This document shows, in pieces, positions 38,061 through 47,608 of a stretch of 64,000 bases of DNA. The notes beneath the pieces are model-generated. The model searched no databases. It saw only the letters and a list, made by a program, of their open reading frames with translations, and was not told the DNA's origin. Position 1 is the first letter of the stretch. The number at the start of each line of letters is the position of its first letter. This DNA is from Sulfitobacter maritimus. GTDB taxonomy: Bacteria; Pseudomonadota; Alphaproteobacteria; Rhodobacterales; Rhodobacteraceae. Where the stretch lies: assembly GCF_013346665.1 (NCBI RefSeq), contig NZ_JABVBB010000034.1, positions 372,001 through 436,000 on the forward strand, written 5' to 3'. The position numbers were made by a program, and so were the translations under genes.

Positions 38061-40010
38061 TTACCGACGCAGGTCAGGTGGTGTCGATTCCTGCGCCAGT
38101 TCGGTGGTGAGCGTGTCGAGCGGCTGCACCGAAGTCTGTTTCTGGCCCAAACGGCGGACAGAAACGGTGCGCTCTTCGACCTCGCGCGCGCCAACGGCGA
38201 GGATCACCGGCACTTTGCCGACCGAATGTTCGCGCACCTTGTAGTTGATCTTCTCGTTGCGCATGTCGGCCTCGGCCCGCACGCCAGCGGCATTCAGGGT
38301 CTCGACGACTTCAGCCACATAATCATCGGCCTCGGAGGTGATGGAGGCGACGACAACCTGGCGGGGGGCGAGCCAGAAGGGCAACTTACCTGCGTGCTCT
38401 TCGATCAGGATGCCAATGAAGCGCTCGAAAGACCCCAGCGTCGCACGGTGCAGCATAACCGGGCGGTGCTTGCCGCCATCCGCGCCGATATAGGTCGCGT
38501 CCAGCCGTTCGGGCAGCACGAAGTCCACCTGATGGGTGCCGCACTGCCAGTCACGGCCAATCGCGTCAGTCAGGACGAACTCCAACTTCGGGCCGTAGAA
38601 GGCGCCTTCGCCGGGGTTAAGTTCCGGTTCGATCCCTGCGGCGCGTGTGGCCGACAGCAGCGCGGCCTCGGCCTTGTCCCATACCTCATCCGACCCGGAT
38701 CGCTTTTCAGGGCGGTCGGAGAATTTCACTTTAAAGTTCTCAAAGCCGAGGTCGCGGTAGATCTCGCTCAAGAATTCGATGAACTTCGCGGTTTCGGATT
38801 CAATCTGGTCTTCAGCGCAGAAGATATGCCCGTCGTCTTGGGTAAAGCCGCGCACCCGCATAATGCCATGCAATGCGCCCGAAGGCTCATAGCGGTTGCA
38901 CGAGCCAAATTCGGCCATGCGCAGCGGCAGGTCGCGGTAGGATTTCAGACCTTGATTGAAAATCTGCACGTGGCAGGGGCAGTTCATCGGCTTGAGCGCG
39001 TTCACTGCTTTTTCGCGGGCGTGTTCCTCGTCCACTTCGACGATGAACATGTGGTCTTGATACTTCTCCCAGTGGCCGGAGGCTTCCCACAGTTTGCGGT
39101 CCACGACCTGCGGGGTGTTCACTTCAACATAGCCGCCCTTGCGTTGCTGGCGGCGCATGTAGTCTTGCAACTGGGTGTAGATCGACCAACCGTTTGGGTG
39201 CCAGAAAATCTGGCCGGGGGCTTCTTCCTGCATGTGGAACAGGTCCATCTCGCGCCCCAGTTTGCGGTGGTCGCGCTTGGCGGCTTCTTCGAGCATGTTA
39301 AGATGCGCGCGCAGCTTTTCCTTGCCGGTGAAGGCCACGCCGTAGATGCGTTGCAGCATGGCGCGGTCGCTGTCGCCACGCCAATAGGCCCCGGCGATGG
39401 ACATCAGCTTGAAGGCATCGCCCGGCACTTGGCCAGTGTGTTGCAGGTGCGGGCCACGGCAGAGGTCTTGCCAGTCGCCGTGCCAATACATACGCAGCGG
39501 CTCGTCGCCGGGGATCGCGTTAATCAGCTCGACCTTATAGGGCTCGCCGTTGTCTTCGTAATGTTTGATCGCGCGCTCGCGGTCCCAGACCTCGGTGCGG
39601 ACGGGATCGCGTTTGTTGATGATCTCTTTCATCTTCTTTTCGATGAGCCCGAGGTCTTCGGGGGTGAAGGGCTCTTTGCGGTCGAAGTCGTAGTACCAGC
39701 CGTCCTTGATCACCGGGCCGATGGTAACCTTGGTGTCGGGCCAAATTTCCTGCACGGCACGGGCCATGATGTGGGCGAGGTCGTGGCGCACCAGTTCGTT
39801 GGCCTGCTCTTCGTCGGCCATGGTGTGGATCGCGATGTTGGCGTCGGCTTCGATCGGCCATGCCAGATCGTAATGCGCGCCGTTCACGGTGGCGCTGATG
39901 GCCTTTTTGCCCAGCGATTTAGAGATGTCGGCAGCCACTTCGCCTGCGGTGATACCGGCGTCATATTGGCGGCTGTTGCCATCGGGAAGGGTGAGGGAGA
40001 TTTGGGCCAT
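38061..40010 (-). CDS. thrS: Threonyl-tRNA synthetase
   Basis: The 649-residue class II synthetase charges tRNA-Thr. It has an N-terminal TGS domain ([20 protein letters not shown]), an editing domain with [11 protein letters not shown] (the HXXXH element), and a catalytic core with zinc-binding [11 protein letters not shown] and motif 2 [20 protein letters not shown]. The anticodon-binding domain at the end carries [19 protein letters not shown]. Complete length. Confidence 0.97.
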   Translation of the reverse strand: MAQISLTLPDGNSRQYDAGITAGEVAADISKSLGKKAISATVNGAHYDLAWPIEADANIAIHTMADEEQANELVRHDLAHIMARAVQEIWPDTKVTIGPVIKDGWYYDFDRKEPFTPEDLGLIEKKMKEIINKRDPVRTEVWDRERAIKHYEDNGEPYKVELINAIPGDEPLRMYWHGDWQDLCRGPHLQHTGQVPGDAFKLMSIAGAYWRGDSDRAMLQRIYGVAFTGKEKLRAHLNMLEEAAKRDHRKLGREMDLFHMQEEAPGQIFWHPNGWSIYTQLQDYMRRQQRKGGYVEVNTPQVVDRKLWEASGHWEKYQDHMFIVEVDEEHAREKAVNALKPMNCPCHVQIFNQGLKSYRDLPLRMAEFGSCNRYEPSGALHGIMRVRGFTQDDGHIFCAEDQIESETAKFIEFLSEIYRDLGFENFKVKFSDRPEKRSGSDEVWDKAEAALLSATRAAGIEPELNPGEGAFYGPKLEFVLTDAIGRDWQCGTHQVDFVLPERLDATYIGADGGKHRPVMLHRATLGSFERFIGILIEEHAGKLPFWLAPRQVVVASITSEADDYVAEVVETLNAAGVRAEADMRNEKINYKVREHSVGKVPVILAVGAREVEERTVSVRRLGQKQTSVQPLDTLTTELAQESTPPDLRR

Positions 40011-40177
40011 CTGGGGCGCTCCTCGTCGGTTTGGCGCCTACGAGACGCCCGGTTGCGGGTTTGGTTCGCGCCACATGTGGCGGGGCGGCGGCGGCTTGTC
40101 AATGCAGCGAAACCCGCGAGACTGGCCTGAGGCGTCTCCCGCGCTATCTCCGGCAGGGAATACGAGGGACATGACAG

Positions 40178-41464
40178 ATGCAAAACGACACGGCAGACCG
40201 CGCTTTCGCGACGATCTCTGGGGCGGAAGATCCCGCTCCGGGGCTGGACGATGCCGCCCAGCAGGCCGAAGCGCGCAATGGGCTGCGCCATATTGTATCG
40301 CTGTCGATGACCAAAGTGGCGGATGGGCTGATCGACCCGAAACTGGTGCTGGCGTGGCTGCTGAGTGCATTAGGTGCGCCAGCCGTCTTTGCGGGGGCGC
40401 TAGTCCCGGTGCGCGAGGCGGGGTCACTGCTGCCGCAGATCGCCCTCGCGGGGATGGTGCAACGCATGGCCCGGCGCAAATGGGCTTGGGTTTGGGGCTC
40501 GGTCGGGCAGGGGGTGGCGGCGGCGCTGATCGCGCTGGCGGCGCTGAGCCTTGAAGGTGCCACAGCGGGCTATGCTGTGATCGCCGCACTGGCGGTTTTG
40601 GCGGTCTGCCGCGCGGCTTGTTCTGTGTCCTTCAAAGAGATTTTGGGCAAGACCGTAGGCAAGACCCGGCGCGGCGCGGTGACAGGGATGGCGGGCTCGG
40701 TGTCTTCTGTCGGCGTGGTGATTTTCGCCGGGTTGCTGATGTCCGGGCTTTTCCAAAGCCGGGGCGTGGTGATCGCGGCGATTGCGCTGGCGGCGGGCCT
40801 ATGGATCGCAGCGGCGCTGTTGTTTGCTACGATGGAAGAAAGCCCGAGCGAGACTGAGAACAACAAAGGTGTCGACTTCGCGCTGCTAAAGGGCAACCGA
40901 GACCTTTGGCTATTCATTCTGGTGCGGGGGCTCTTGGTCTCCACCGCGCTCGCGCCGCCCTATCTCGTAGTGCTGGCCGGATCGTCTGAGGGCGGGCAGC
41001 TGGGCCAATTGGGCGCGCTTGTGCTGGCCTCGGCGCTGGCGTCGCTGGTCAGCTCTTATGTCTGGGGCCGGCTGTCGGATATGTCGAGCCGCCGGGTCTT
41101 GATGCTGACCGGCGTCGTCGGAGCGTTGGCGATGGTGCTGGCAGTGGCGCTGTGGTTCATCGGGCTGGCCGAGGCGGTTTGGGCGATGCCCGCTGTGCTC
41201 TTCATCCTGATGATTGCCTACCACGGTGTGCGACAGGGCCGCTCAACCTATCTGGTCGATATGGCGCCCAAGGACAACCGCGCCGCCTATGCCGCGGTAA
41301 GCAATACGGTGATCGGCCTGCTGCTCTTGCTCGCCGGGGTGCTGGGCGGCGGGGCCGCGTTGATCGGGCCGCAGGCGACTTTGGTGCTGTTCGCACTCAT
41401 GGCAGCCGCTGCAGCCGTCGCGGCCCATTGGCTGCCGGAGGTCGAGCATCTCGGCGACGGCTGA
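40178..41464 (+). CDS. MFS transporter
   Basis: The 428-residue protein has about twelve hydrophobic segments in two halves, with a central cytoplasmic acidic loop (MEESPSETENNKG). The motif YVWGRLSDMSSRRVLMLTG is the loop 8-9 form of the MFS motif G-X-L-S-D-X-X-X-R-R. Substrate unknown. The N-terminus has a soluble extension of about 45 residues. It diverges from thrS. Confidence 0.85.
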   Translation: MQNDTADRAFATISGAEDPAPGLDDAAQQAEARNGLRHIVSLSMTKVADGLIDPKLVLAWLLSALGAPAVFAGALVPVREAGSLLPQIALAGMVQRMARRKWAWVWGSVGQGVAAALIALAALSLEGATAGYAVIAALAVLAVCRAACSVSFKEILGKTVGKTRRGAVTGMAGSVSSVGVVIFAGLLMSGLFQSRGVVIAAIALAAGLWIAAALLFATMEESPSETENNKGVDFALLKGNRDLWLFILVRGLLVSTALAPPYLVVLAGSSEGGQLGQLGALVLASALASLVSSYVWGRLSDMSSRRVLMLTGVVGALAMVLAVALWFIGLAEAVWAMPAVLFILMIAYHGVRQGRSTYLVDMAPKDNRAAYAAVSNTVIGLLLLLAGVLGGGAALIGPQATLVLFALMAAAAAVAAHWLPEVEHLGDG

Positions 41465-41515
41465 CTTGCCCTCTATCGCCGCGCCGCGCAGGATTGGCGC
41501 AAAGACGGAGGCATC

Positions 41516-42265
41516 ATGGCACAGACCCAATTCATCGACACGCCCCAAGGGCGGCGCATTGCATATCACTACAGCGCGGGGCAGGGGCCTTGCGTGGTTT
41601 TTCTCGGCGGTCTGAAGTCCGACATGATGGGGACCAAGGCCGTGTTCCTAGAGGACTGGGCGCGGCGCGAAGGGCGGGCATTTCTGCGGTTTGACTATTC
41701 GGGGCATGGGGAGTCTTCGGGTCAGTTTACCGACGGCTGCATCGGTGACTGGCACGAGGACACACTGGCGGCGGTCGATGCGTTGACGGAGGGGCCGCTG
41801 GTCATTGTCGGCTCTTCGATGGGCGGTTGGCAGGCGCTGCTGCTGGCGCGGGCCATGCCGGAGCGGATCGTCGGGATGGTGGGCATCGCCGCGGCCCCCG
41901 ATTTCACCGAAGATGGCTATTGGGCCAATTTCACTGAGGCGCAAAAACAGACCTTGGCCGAGGTTGGACAGGTCGAACTGCCCTCGGACTATATGGAACC
42001 CTATATCATCACCAAGCGAATGATCGAAGATGGCCGCAATCGGTTGGTGCTGCGCAGCCCGCTTGAACTGCCGTTTCCGGTGCGGCTGTTGCAGGGCACC
42101 GCCGATACCGCGGTTAGCACGGCCACGGCGGTGCGGCTGCTGGACCATGCGCGCAGCCCTGACATGCGGCTGACCTTGGTGAAGGACGCCGATCACCGGT
42201 TCTCGGACGAGACCTGTCTGCGGCTTATCACCGACGCAGTGAACGACGTGTCACCCAGCAGGTAG
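41516..42265 (+). CDS. Alpha/beta hydrolase (serine, GXSXG)
   Basis: The 249-residue enzyme has LRFDYSGHGES before the elbow IVGSSMGGW (nucleophile Ser in GSSMGG), an acid in LLQGTADTAVS and the catalytic His in DADHRFSD. It resembles ABHD10/serine esterase-type hydrolases and may be a thioesterase. GGAGG precedes the ATG. The substrate cannot be told. It lies three genes upstream of phaZ but no link is demonstrated. Confidence 0.85.
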   Translation: MAQTQFIDTPQGRRIAYHYSAGQGPCVVFLGGLKSDMMGTKAVFLEDWARREGRAFLRFDYSGHGESSGQFTDGCIGDWHEDTLAAVDALTEGPLVIVGSSMGGWQALLLARAMPERIVGMVGIAAAPDFTEDGYWANFTEAQKQTLAEVGQVELPSDYMEPYIITKRMIEDGRNRLVLRSPLELPFPVRLLQGTADTAVSTATAVRLLDHARSPDMRLTLVKDADHRFSDETCLRLITDAVNDVSPSR

Positions 42266-42395
42266 CGCGGAACCGCCGATGCGTTGGGCGTGAGATTTCT
42301 GATGCGAAAGTCGCGTGTTAAAGCAGCGCCAAAGACAGGAGACGGCATGTTCGCAACATCACCCCACCCCATGCAGCTTGCCACGCGCTTTCGTC

Positions 42396-43106
42396 ATGCG
42401 TGAGCCGCTGGTCCTTCTTCCCGGTATGATGTGCGACGCGCGTGTTTTCGCGCCGCAGATCACCGCTTTGTCAGGTAGCACGACAGTCGTGCTCGGGCCG
42501 GTCACCCAAGGTGAACGGATTGAGGAAATCGCATCGGGCCTGCTTGATCAACTGCCGCCGCGCTTTGCTCTGGCGGGGCAGGGCATGGGCGGCGTGGTCG
42601 CGCTTGAACTGCTGCGTCGCGCGCCGGACCGTGTCAGCCGGATCGCGCTTCTGGCGACGCAGGTCTTGCCCGAACTGCCCGCCATTGCCGCCGACCGGGA
42701 GCCGCAGATCATCGCGGCGCAATCAGGGCGTCTGTCGGAAGTCATGCAAAATCGCATGGCCTCCGGGTTCTTGGCGCCGGGACCACAACGCAACGCTGTG
42801 CTGGCGCAGGCGATGGAAATGGCCGAGAGCCTTGGCCCTGAGGTCTTTGTACAGCAGTCGCGGGCCTTGCAGCGGCGACGGGATCAGCAGCCGACCCTGG
42901 GCAAGTGTAAAATCCCGGCCTTGGTTCTTTGTGGGGAGCATGACGCGATCTGCCCGGTCAAACGCCACAACTTCATGGCCGAACTGATCCCCTATGCAAC
43001 GCTCGACGTGCTGGCAGATGCAGGCCATCTGCCAAGCCTTGAACAACCCGAGGCCACCACCGCCGCGCTACGCGACTGGATGCAGCAGCCTCTGGTCCTT
43101 CAATAA
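42396..43106 (+). CDS. Alpha/beta hydrolase (GXGXG-type elbow)
   Basis: The 236-residue protein begins EPLVLLPGMMCDARVFAPQI, the usual oxyanion-hole strand. The elbow reads LAGQGMGGVVALELL, where the nucleophile position is Gln in GQGMGG, so a conventional Ser is missing. The acid and His appear in LCGEHDAICP and DAGHLPSLEQ. The non-standard elbow suggests altered chemistry or an inactive enzyme. Start ATG 42396 is preferred because the longer frame lacks conservation. It converges on phaZ. Confidence 0.8.
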   Translation: MREPLVLLPGMMCDARVFAPQITALSGSTTVVLGPVTQGERIEEIASGLLDQLPPRFALAGQGMGGVVALELLRRAPDRVSRIALLATQVLPELPAIAADREPQIIAAQSGRLSEVMQNRMASGFLAPGPQRNAVLAQAMEMAESLGPEVFVQQSRALQRRRDQQPTLGKCKIPALVLCGEHDAICPVKRHNFMAELIPYATLDVLADAGHLPSLEQPEATTAALRDWMQQPLVLQ

Positions 43107-43113
43107 GCCGCGC

Positions 43114-44385
43114 TTAAGCCGCTTTGGATCGGCGCGGTTTCTGCGGCTTGCTTGCGCCGTTGTTCGCGTCAATGAAATCCAGCACCAGCGGGCGGATGTT
43201 ATTGCGCCAGCTTTTGCCCGCAAAGATACCGTAGTGACCCGCGCCGTCCTCAAGATGGCTGGCTTTCTTGGAATCCGGCAGGCCGGTAAGCAGATCAAGT
43301 GCCGCAATACACTGGCCGGGGGCCGATATGTCGTCTTTGCTGCCCTCAACGGTCTTGACTGCCACGGTGGTGATCTTGCCAATATCGACCGGGCGACCGG
43401 CCACGGTAAAGACATTCCGCGCGATCTCGCGTTCTTTGAACACGCGCTGCACGGTGGAAAGGTAGAACTCCGCCGGCATGTCCATCACGGCGAGATACTC
43501 GTCGTAGAATTTGTTGTGCTTGTCATGCTCCTGCGCGACCTTCTGCGCCACGCGGGTGATCTGATTGGCAAAGGCGTCGCGGTGCGTGTCGTTGTTCATT
43601 GAGATGAAGGACGCCAACTGCAACAAGCCGGGATACACCTTGCGCCCCACGCCTGCATATTTGAAGCCGACGCGCTGGATCATCAACTGTTCGAGCTGCC
43701 CCATCGTCACGCTATGGCCAAAGTCGGTCACATCCGTAGGCGTGGCATCAGGATCAATCGGCCCACCGATCAGCGTCAGCGTGCGCGGCTGCGTTTCGGG
43801 GTCTTCCTCGGCCAGATAGGCGGTGGCCGCCAGCGCCAGCGGTGCTGGCTGACAGACCGCGATCACATGGGTGTCAGGCCCAAGCGCGCGCATGAAATCA
43901 ACCAGATAGAGGGTGTAATCCTCGATATCGAATTTGCCCGCACTAACTGGAATATCACGCGCGTTGTGCCAGTCTGTCACATAGACGTCGCAATCGGGCA
44001 GCAGGGAGATCACGGTGGAGCGCAGGAGGGTCGCATAGTGACCAGACATCGGAGCAACGAGCAAAACCTTGCGGCCTGTGTCTTCGCGCCCTTGGACGGA
44101 GAACCGCAGCAGATCGCCAAACGCGCGTCTCTCTACCGGCTCAATGCTAACCAGACGGTCCTGCCCGTTGGGGCCGACGACCGGAGGAATGTTCCAATCA
44201 GGTTTCACCACCATCCGCGCAAAGCTGCGTTCAGTCACTTCGCCCCAAGCGGCAAGCCATTCCATCGCAGGGTTTGGAAACATCGAGAAACCGGGGTAGG
44301 ATGCCATAGCGAGGGCGGAGGCGCCGAGCCATTGGTTGGTGTTCCGGATGGATTCCATCATGTCGTAGGTGGCCATATAGCGCAT
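43114..44385 (-). CDS. phaZ: Intracellular polyhydroxyalkanoate depolymerase
   Basis: The 423-residue enzyme degrades stored polyhydroxybutyrate. The catalytic Cys178 lies in VIAVCQPAPLA, the lipase-box-like site of the intracellular depolymerase family, and the His is in GAGHYGIFAGKSW. Start ATG 44385 has AAAGGAG seven bases upstream; the longer frame extends over the phaC start. The C-terminus is basic (KPQKPRRSKAA). It diverges from phaC, 49 bases apart. Confidence 0.94.
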   Translation of the reverse strand: MRYMATYDMMESIRNTNQWLGASALAMASYPGFSMFPNPAMEWLAAWGEVTERSFARMVVKPDWNIPPVVGPNGQDRLVSIEPVERRAFGDLLRFSVQGREDTGRKVLLVAPMSGHYATLLRSTVISLLPDCDVYVTDWHNARDIPVSAGKFDIEDYTLYLVDFMRALGPDTHVIAVCQPAPLALAATAYLAEEDPETQPRTLTLIGGPIDPDATPTDVTDFGHSVTMGQLEQLMIQRVGFKYAGVGRKVYPGLLQLASFISMNNDTHRDAFANQITRVAQKVAQEHDKHNKFYDEYLAVMDMPAEFYLSTVQRVFKEREIARNVFTVAGRPVDIGKITTVAVKTVEGSKDDISAPGQCIAALDLLTGLPDSKKASHLEDGAGHYGIFAGKSWRNNIRPLVLDFIDANNGASKPQKPRRSKAA

Positions 44386-44434
44386 GCGGGGCTCCTTTAT
44401 GCTGCACCTGCGAAGATAGGAGGGAAAGGTTAAG

Positions 44435-46240
44435 ATGACAACAGAATCTACCACTTCAGATCCCACGGACCCGGCCGCTCTGACGCGAATGGCGCAGAAT
44501 TTGCAGAAAGTTGAACAGTTAACGGAGCGTCTGACCCGCGTCTTGACCTCACGTAAAGGGCATCAACCTGCGCTGGATGGCCCCAATCAAGAGCTCTTTG
44601 CCAAGGCAGCCCAGTCCTATTGGTCTGAGGCAATGACCAACCCGGCCCGTCTGATGGAGCATCAAATGGGCTATTGGAGCAAATCCGTCACCCACTTTAT
44701 GGAAACACAGCAAGCCTTGGCCAAGGGCGATTTTGCTGCACCGCAGGAAGAGGCTCCGCAAGACAAGCGCTTTACCAATCCGCTGTGGCAAACCCACCCC
44801 TATTTCAGCTTTATCAAGCAGCAGTACCTAATCAACGCCGAAGCTCTGCGCCAAGCGGTCGACGATGCCGTGGATATGGACCCCGCTGAAAAGAACCGGC
44901 TGATCTACTTCACCCAGCAAATCATCGCGATGATGTCGCCCACGAATTTCCTCGCCACCAACCCCGATGCGCTGGAACGCGCGGTGGAGACCGAGGGCGA
45001 GAGCCTCGTCAAAGGGTTGGAGAATATGATCTCTGACCTTGAGGCCAATAATGGGGAGCTGGTGGTCAGACTGGCTGACGACAGTGCCTTTGAACTAGGC
45101 CGCAACATTGCCACCACCCCCGGCAAAGTGGTGTTTCGCAACCGCATGTTCGAGTTGATCCAATATACGCCCAGCACCGATGAGGTGCATAAGACCCCGC
45201 TGCTGATCTTCCCGCCTTGGATCAACAAATACTACATCCTCGACCTCAAGGCGCAGAACAGCCTTGTGAAATGGCTGGTCGATCAGGGCCATACGCTCTT
45301 TGTCGTATCTTGGATCAACCCTGATGCCAGTTATGCCGATGTCGGGATGGAGGATTACGTCGAAGAGGGCTATCTCACCGCGATTGAAGAGGTCAAAGCG
45401 ATCACCCGTGAAAAGCGGATCAACGTCGTGGGCTATTGTATCGCTGGGACGACGCTCGCGCTGACGCTGTCGCTGCTGAAACAACGCAATGACCCCTCTA
45501 TCAAATCCGCAACATTCTTTACCGCGCTGACCGATTTTTCCGATCAGGGCGAGTTCCAGCCCTTCCTGACCAATGACTTTATCGACGGGATCGAGGCGGA
45601 GACTGCGGACAAGGGTATCTTGCCATCGGTCGTCATGGCCCGCACTTTCTCATTTCTGCGCTCGCATGACCTTGTCTACGGTCCGGCAGTGCGCAGCTAC
45701 ATGATGGGAGAAACCCCGCCTGCGTTTGATCTGCTCTATTGGAACGGGGACGGGGCGAACCTCCCCGGCAAAATGGCGATGCAGTACCTGCGCGGGCTGT
45801 GTCAGCGTAACGAGTTGGCCGATGGCGGGTTTGACCTGATGGGGCATCGCCTTGAACTGAGCGATATCGACGTACCGCTCTGTGCGGTAGCCTGCGAGAC
45901 GGATCACATCGCGCCTTGGAAGGACTGCTTTCGTGGTGTGCAAAAGATGGGGTCAGAGGACAAGACCTTTATTATGACCCAATCGGGCCATATCGCGGGC
46001 ATCGTCAATCCACCAAGCCGCAACAAATACGGACACTACGTCAACGGCGATCTGACGCAGGATTATGCGGCATGGCTGGAAGCGGCGAAGTTCCACGAAG
46101 GCTCATGGTGGCCGCGGTGGGGGAAGTGGCTGAACAAGCGCGCAGGCAAGCAGGTCCCAGCACGATTCCCCGGCGACGGTGGGCGGGAAATTTTGGCGGA
46201 TGCCCCGGGCACCTATGTCGCGCGCAAGGCAAGCGGTTGA
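44435..46240 (+). CDS. phaC: Class I polyhydroxyalkanoate synthase
   Basis: The 601-residue enzyme polymerises (R)-3-hydroxyacyl-CoA. The lipase-like box VVGYCIAGTT carries the active-site Cys at about 335. The Asp/His pair lies in CETDHIAPW and TQSGHIAGIVNPPS. The N-terminal domain has the usual FxxxYLxxxxxL-type helices (FAKAAQSYWSEAMTNPARLM). Length fits class I, needing no PhaE/PhaR subunit. GGAGGG precedes the ATG. Confidence 0.96.
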   Translation: MTTESTTSDPTDPAALTRMAQNLQKVEQLTERLTRVLTSRKGHQPALDGPNQELFAKAAQSYWSEAMTNPARLMEHQMGYWSKSVTHFMETQQALAKGDFAAPQEEAPQDKRFTNPLWQTHPYFSFIKQQYLINAEALRQAVDDAVDMDPAEKNRLIYFTQQIIAMMSPTNFLATNPDALERAVETEGESLVKGLENMISDLEANNGELVVRLADDSAFELGRNIATTPGKVVFRNRMFELIQYTPSTDEVHKTPLLIFPPWINKYYILDLKAQNSLVKWLVDQGHTLFVVSWINPDASYADVGMEDYVEEGYLTAIEEVKAITREKRINVVGYCIAGTTLALTLSLLKQRNDPSIKSATFFTALTDFSDQGEFQPFLTNDFIDGIEAETADKGILPSVVMARTFSFLRSHDLVYGPAVRSYMMGETPPAFDLLYWNGDGANLPGKMAMQYLRGLCQRNELADGGFDLMGHRLELSDIDVPLCAVACETDHIAPWKDCFRGVQKMGSEDKTFIMTQSGHIAGIVNPPSRNKYGHYVNGDLTQDYAAWLEAAKFHEGSWWPRWGKWLNKRAGKQVPARFPGDGGREILADAPGTYVARKASG

Positions 46241-46275
46241 TCTTGCAGGACGTTTAAGCAGCTTTCGCCTTTATG

Positions 46276-46324
46276 CTGCATCGCAGAAAAAACACTTGAA
46301 ATGCTGCGGTGCGGCATCTATATT
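46276..46324 (+). promoter_or_regulatory. phaP promoter with two PhaR-type operators
   Basis: TTGAAA (46296-46301) and TATATT (46319-46324) are separated by 17 bases, a good -35/-10 pair. CTGC-ATC-GCAG (46276-46286) is an exact CTGC-N3-GCAG element, and CTGC-GGT-GCGG (46304-46314), one base off, lies between the two hexamers. TGC-rich sites of this kind are the reported PhaR targets in Paracoccus, so repression by steric block is likely. Confidence 0.7.
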
Positions 46325-46392
46325 GTGGTCAGACGCGAAACGAGTGGGTCTGCTCCCGCTCCCCTGCAAATGCAGTTACAAAGGATAGAGAC

Positions 46393-46836
46393 ATGACCAA
46401 GACACCCGATATGACCGCGATGTTCAAAGACGTTCTGGGCGCATTCCCAATGGACAATTCCGCCATGCAGGATGCTTTCAAAAGCACAGCAACCCTGAAC
46501 GAAAAGCTGTCCAGCGTTGCGTTCGACGCCGCTGACAAATCCGCCGACATTTCTTCGGCTTGGACCAAAGACACGCTGACACGTCTGACCGCCATGACCT
46601 CGGCCAAAAACGAGCCGACCGACTACGCGAAAGCAATGACCGAGTTCGCTTCCGCTTCTGCCGAAGCCGCCGCTGAGCATATGGCCGCTTTCGCTGAAGT
46701 CGCGAAAAAGGTTCAGATGGACACTGTTGAGCTGATGATGGCTGCCGGTAAAGACATCAAAGCCGACGCGACCACGGCGACCACCAAAGCTGCTGAGACA
46801 GTGCAGACCGCAGCGCAAAAGCCTGCCGCGAAATAA
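46393..46836 (+). CDS. phaP: Phasin
   Basis: The 147-residue, Ala-rich helical protein coats polyhydroxyalkanoate granules. It matches the phasin family: FKDVLGAFPMDNSAM, then long amphipathic helices with many Ala, Lys and Glu (FASASAEAAAEHMAAFAEV) and an Ala/Thr-rich tail (TTKAAETVQTAAQKPAAK). Start ATG 46393, after AGGATAGAG. It lies between phaC and phaR, and a strong terminator follows. Confidence 0.92.
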   Translation: MTKTPDMTAMFKDVLGAFPMDNSAMQDAFKSTATLNEKLSSVAFDAADKSADISSAWTKDTLTRLTAMTSAKNEPTDYAKAMTEFASASAEAAAEHMAAFAEVAKKVQMDTVELMMAAGKDIKADATTATTKAAETVQTAAQKPAAK

Positions 46837-46876
46837 GCATCGGCGCGGCTGTGCCGCGGTGAGTGAAGAAAGACGA

Positions 46877-46908
46877 GGGGGCGGGTCCGCAAGGGCCGGC
46901 CCCCTTTT
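46877..46908 (+). terminator. Intrinsic terminator of phaP
   Basis: GGGGGCGGGTCC (46877-46888) pairs with GGGCCGGCCCCC (46893-46904), one mismatch, around a GCAA tetraloop. TTTT follows. Confidence 0.85.
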
Positions 46909-46946
46909 GCTATGCGCCCTTTCTATTTGCCGATCCCTGTCCTAAG

Positions 46947-46957
46947 CTGCACCGCAG
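46947..46957 (+). promoter_or_regulatory. PhaR-type operator before phaR
   Basis: CTGC-ACC-GCAG matches CTGC-N3-GCAG exactly and lies 24 bases before the phaR ATG. It suggests autoregulation. Confidence 0.6.
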
Positions 46958-46980
46958 CACCACTGGCCGGGAGGAATATC

Positions 46981-47529
46981 ATGGCGGACAAACCAAAACC
47001 CTTGTTGATCAAACGCTATGCCAGCCGCAGGCTCTACAACACCGAAACCAGCGACTATGTGACGCTGGAAGATATTGCAGGATTTATCCGCGATGGCCGT
47101 GAAGTGCAGATCGTTGATCTGAAATCCGGCGATGACCTGACCCGACAGTACCTACTGCAAATCATTGCAGAGCACGAAAGCCGGGGCGAGGCGGTCTTGC
47201 CCGTAGATGTCCTGACCGATCTGGTGCGCAGCTATATGTCCGGCAATGTTTCCGTCGTTCCACAGTTTTTGCAGGCGTCCTTTGACATGCTGCGGGATGG
47301 TCAGAGTAAGGTCGTGGAGAACATGAGCGCGATGAACCCGATGGCCAAAATGCCCGGCATGGAAGCAATGCAGGCGCAGCAAGAGGCGTTTATGAAGGCG
47401 ATGACCGGGGGCTGGGCAAAGTCCACCACTCCCGAAAAATCCGACAACCCGTCCGGTCAGGGCGATGATCTCAACGCGATCAAAAAGCAGCTGGCCGAGT
47501 TGCAGGACAAGCTTTCGAAAATGAGCTGA
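46981..47529 (+). CDS. phaR: Polyhydroxyalkanoate synthesis repressor PhaR
   Basis: The 182-residue regulator binds granules and DNA, and represses phasin synthesis until granules form. The N-terminal PHB_acc_N domain reads PLLIKRYASRRLYNTETSDY with VTLEDIAGFIRDGREVQIVD. The following PHB_acc domain has YLLQIIAEHESRGEAVLPVD. A Met-rich, then coiled-coil C-terminus follows (DLNAIKKQLAELQDKLSKMS). GGGAGGAATATC precedes the ATG. Confidence 0.95.
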   Translation: MADKPKPLLIKRYASRRLYNTETSDYVTLEDIAGFIRDGREVQIVDLKSGDDLTRQYLLQIIAEHESRGEAVLPVDVLTDLVRSYMSGNVSVVPQFLQASFDMLRDGQSKVVENMSAMNPMAKMPGMEAMQAQQEAFMKAMTGGWAKSTTPEKSDNPSGQGDDLNAIKKQLAELQDKLSKMS

Positions 47530-47570
47530 CCTTTTATTGCTCTAGGCCAGATACAGTGCGAAAGAATTTT

Positions 47571-47595
47571 GAGGGGGCCAATGGCCCCTTCGTTT
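47571..47595 (+). terminator. Intrinsic terminator of phaR
   Basis: GAGGGGGCC (47571-47579) pairs with GGCCCCTTC (47583-47591) across AAT, followed by GTTTT. It lies 42 bases after the phaR stop. Confidence 0.75.
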
Positions 47596-47608
47596 TGATA
47601 GCGACAGT

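Noticed and set aside
38058-40130. 690-codon open frame opposite thrS
   Set aside because: Shadow of threonyl-tRNA synthetase; no ribosome binding site or recognisable domain.
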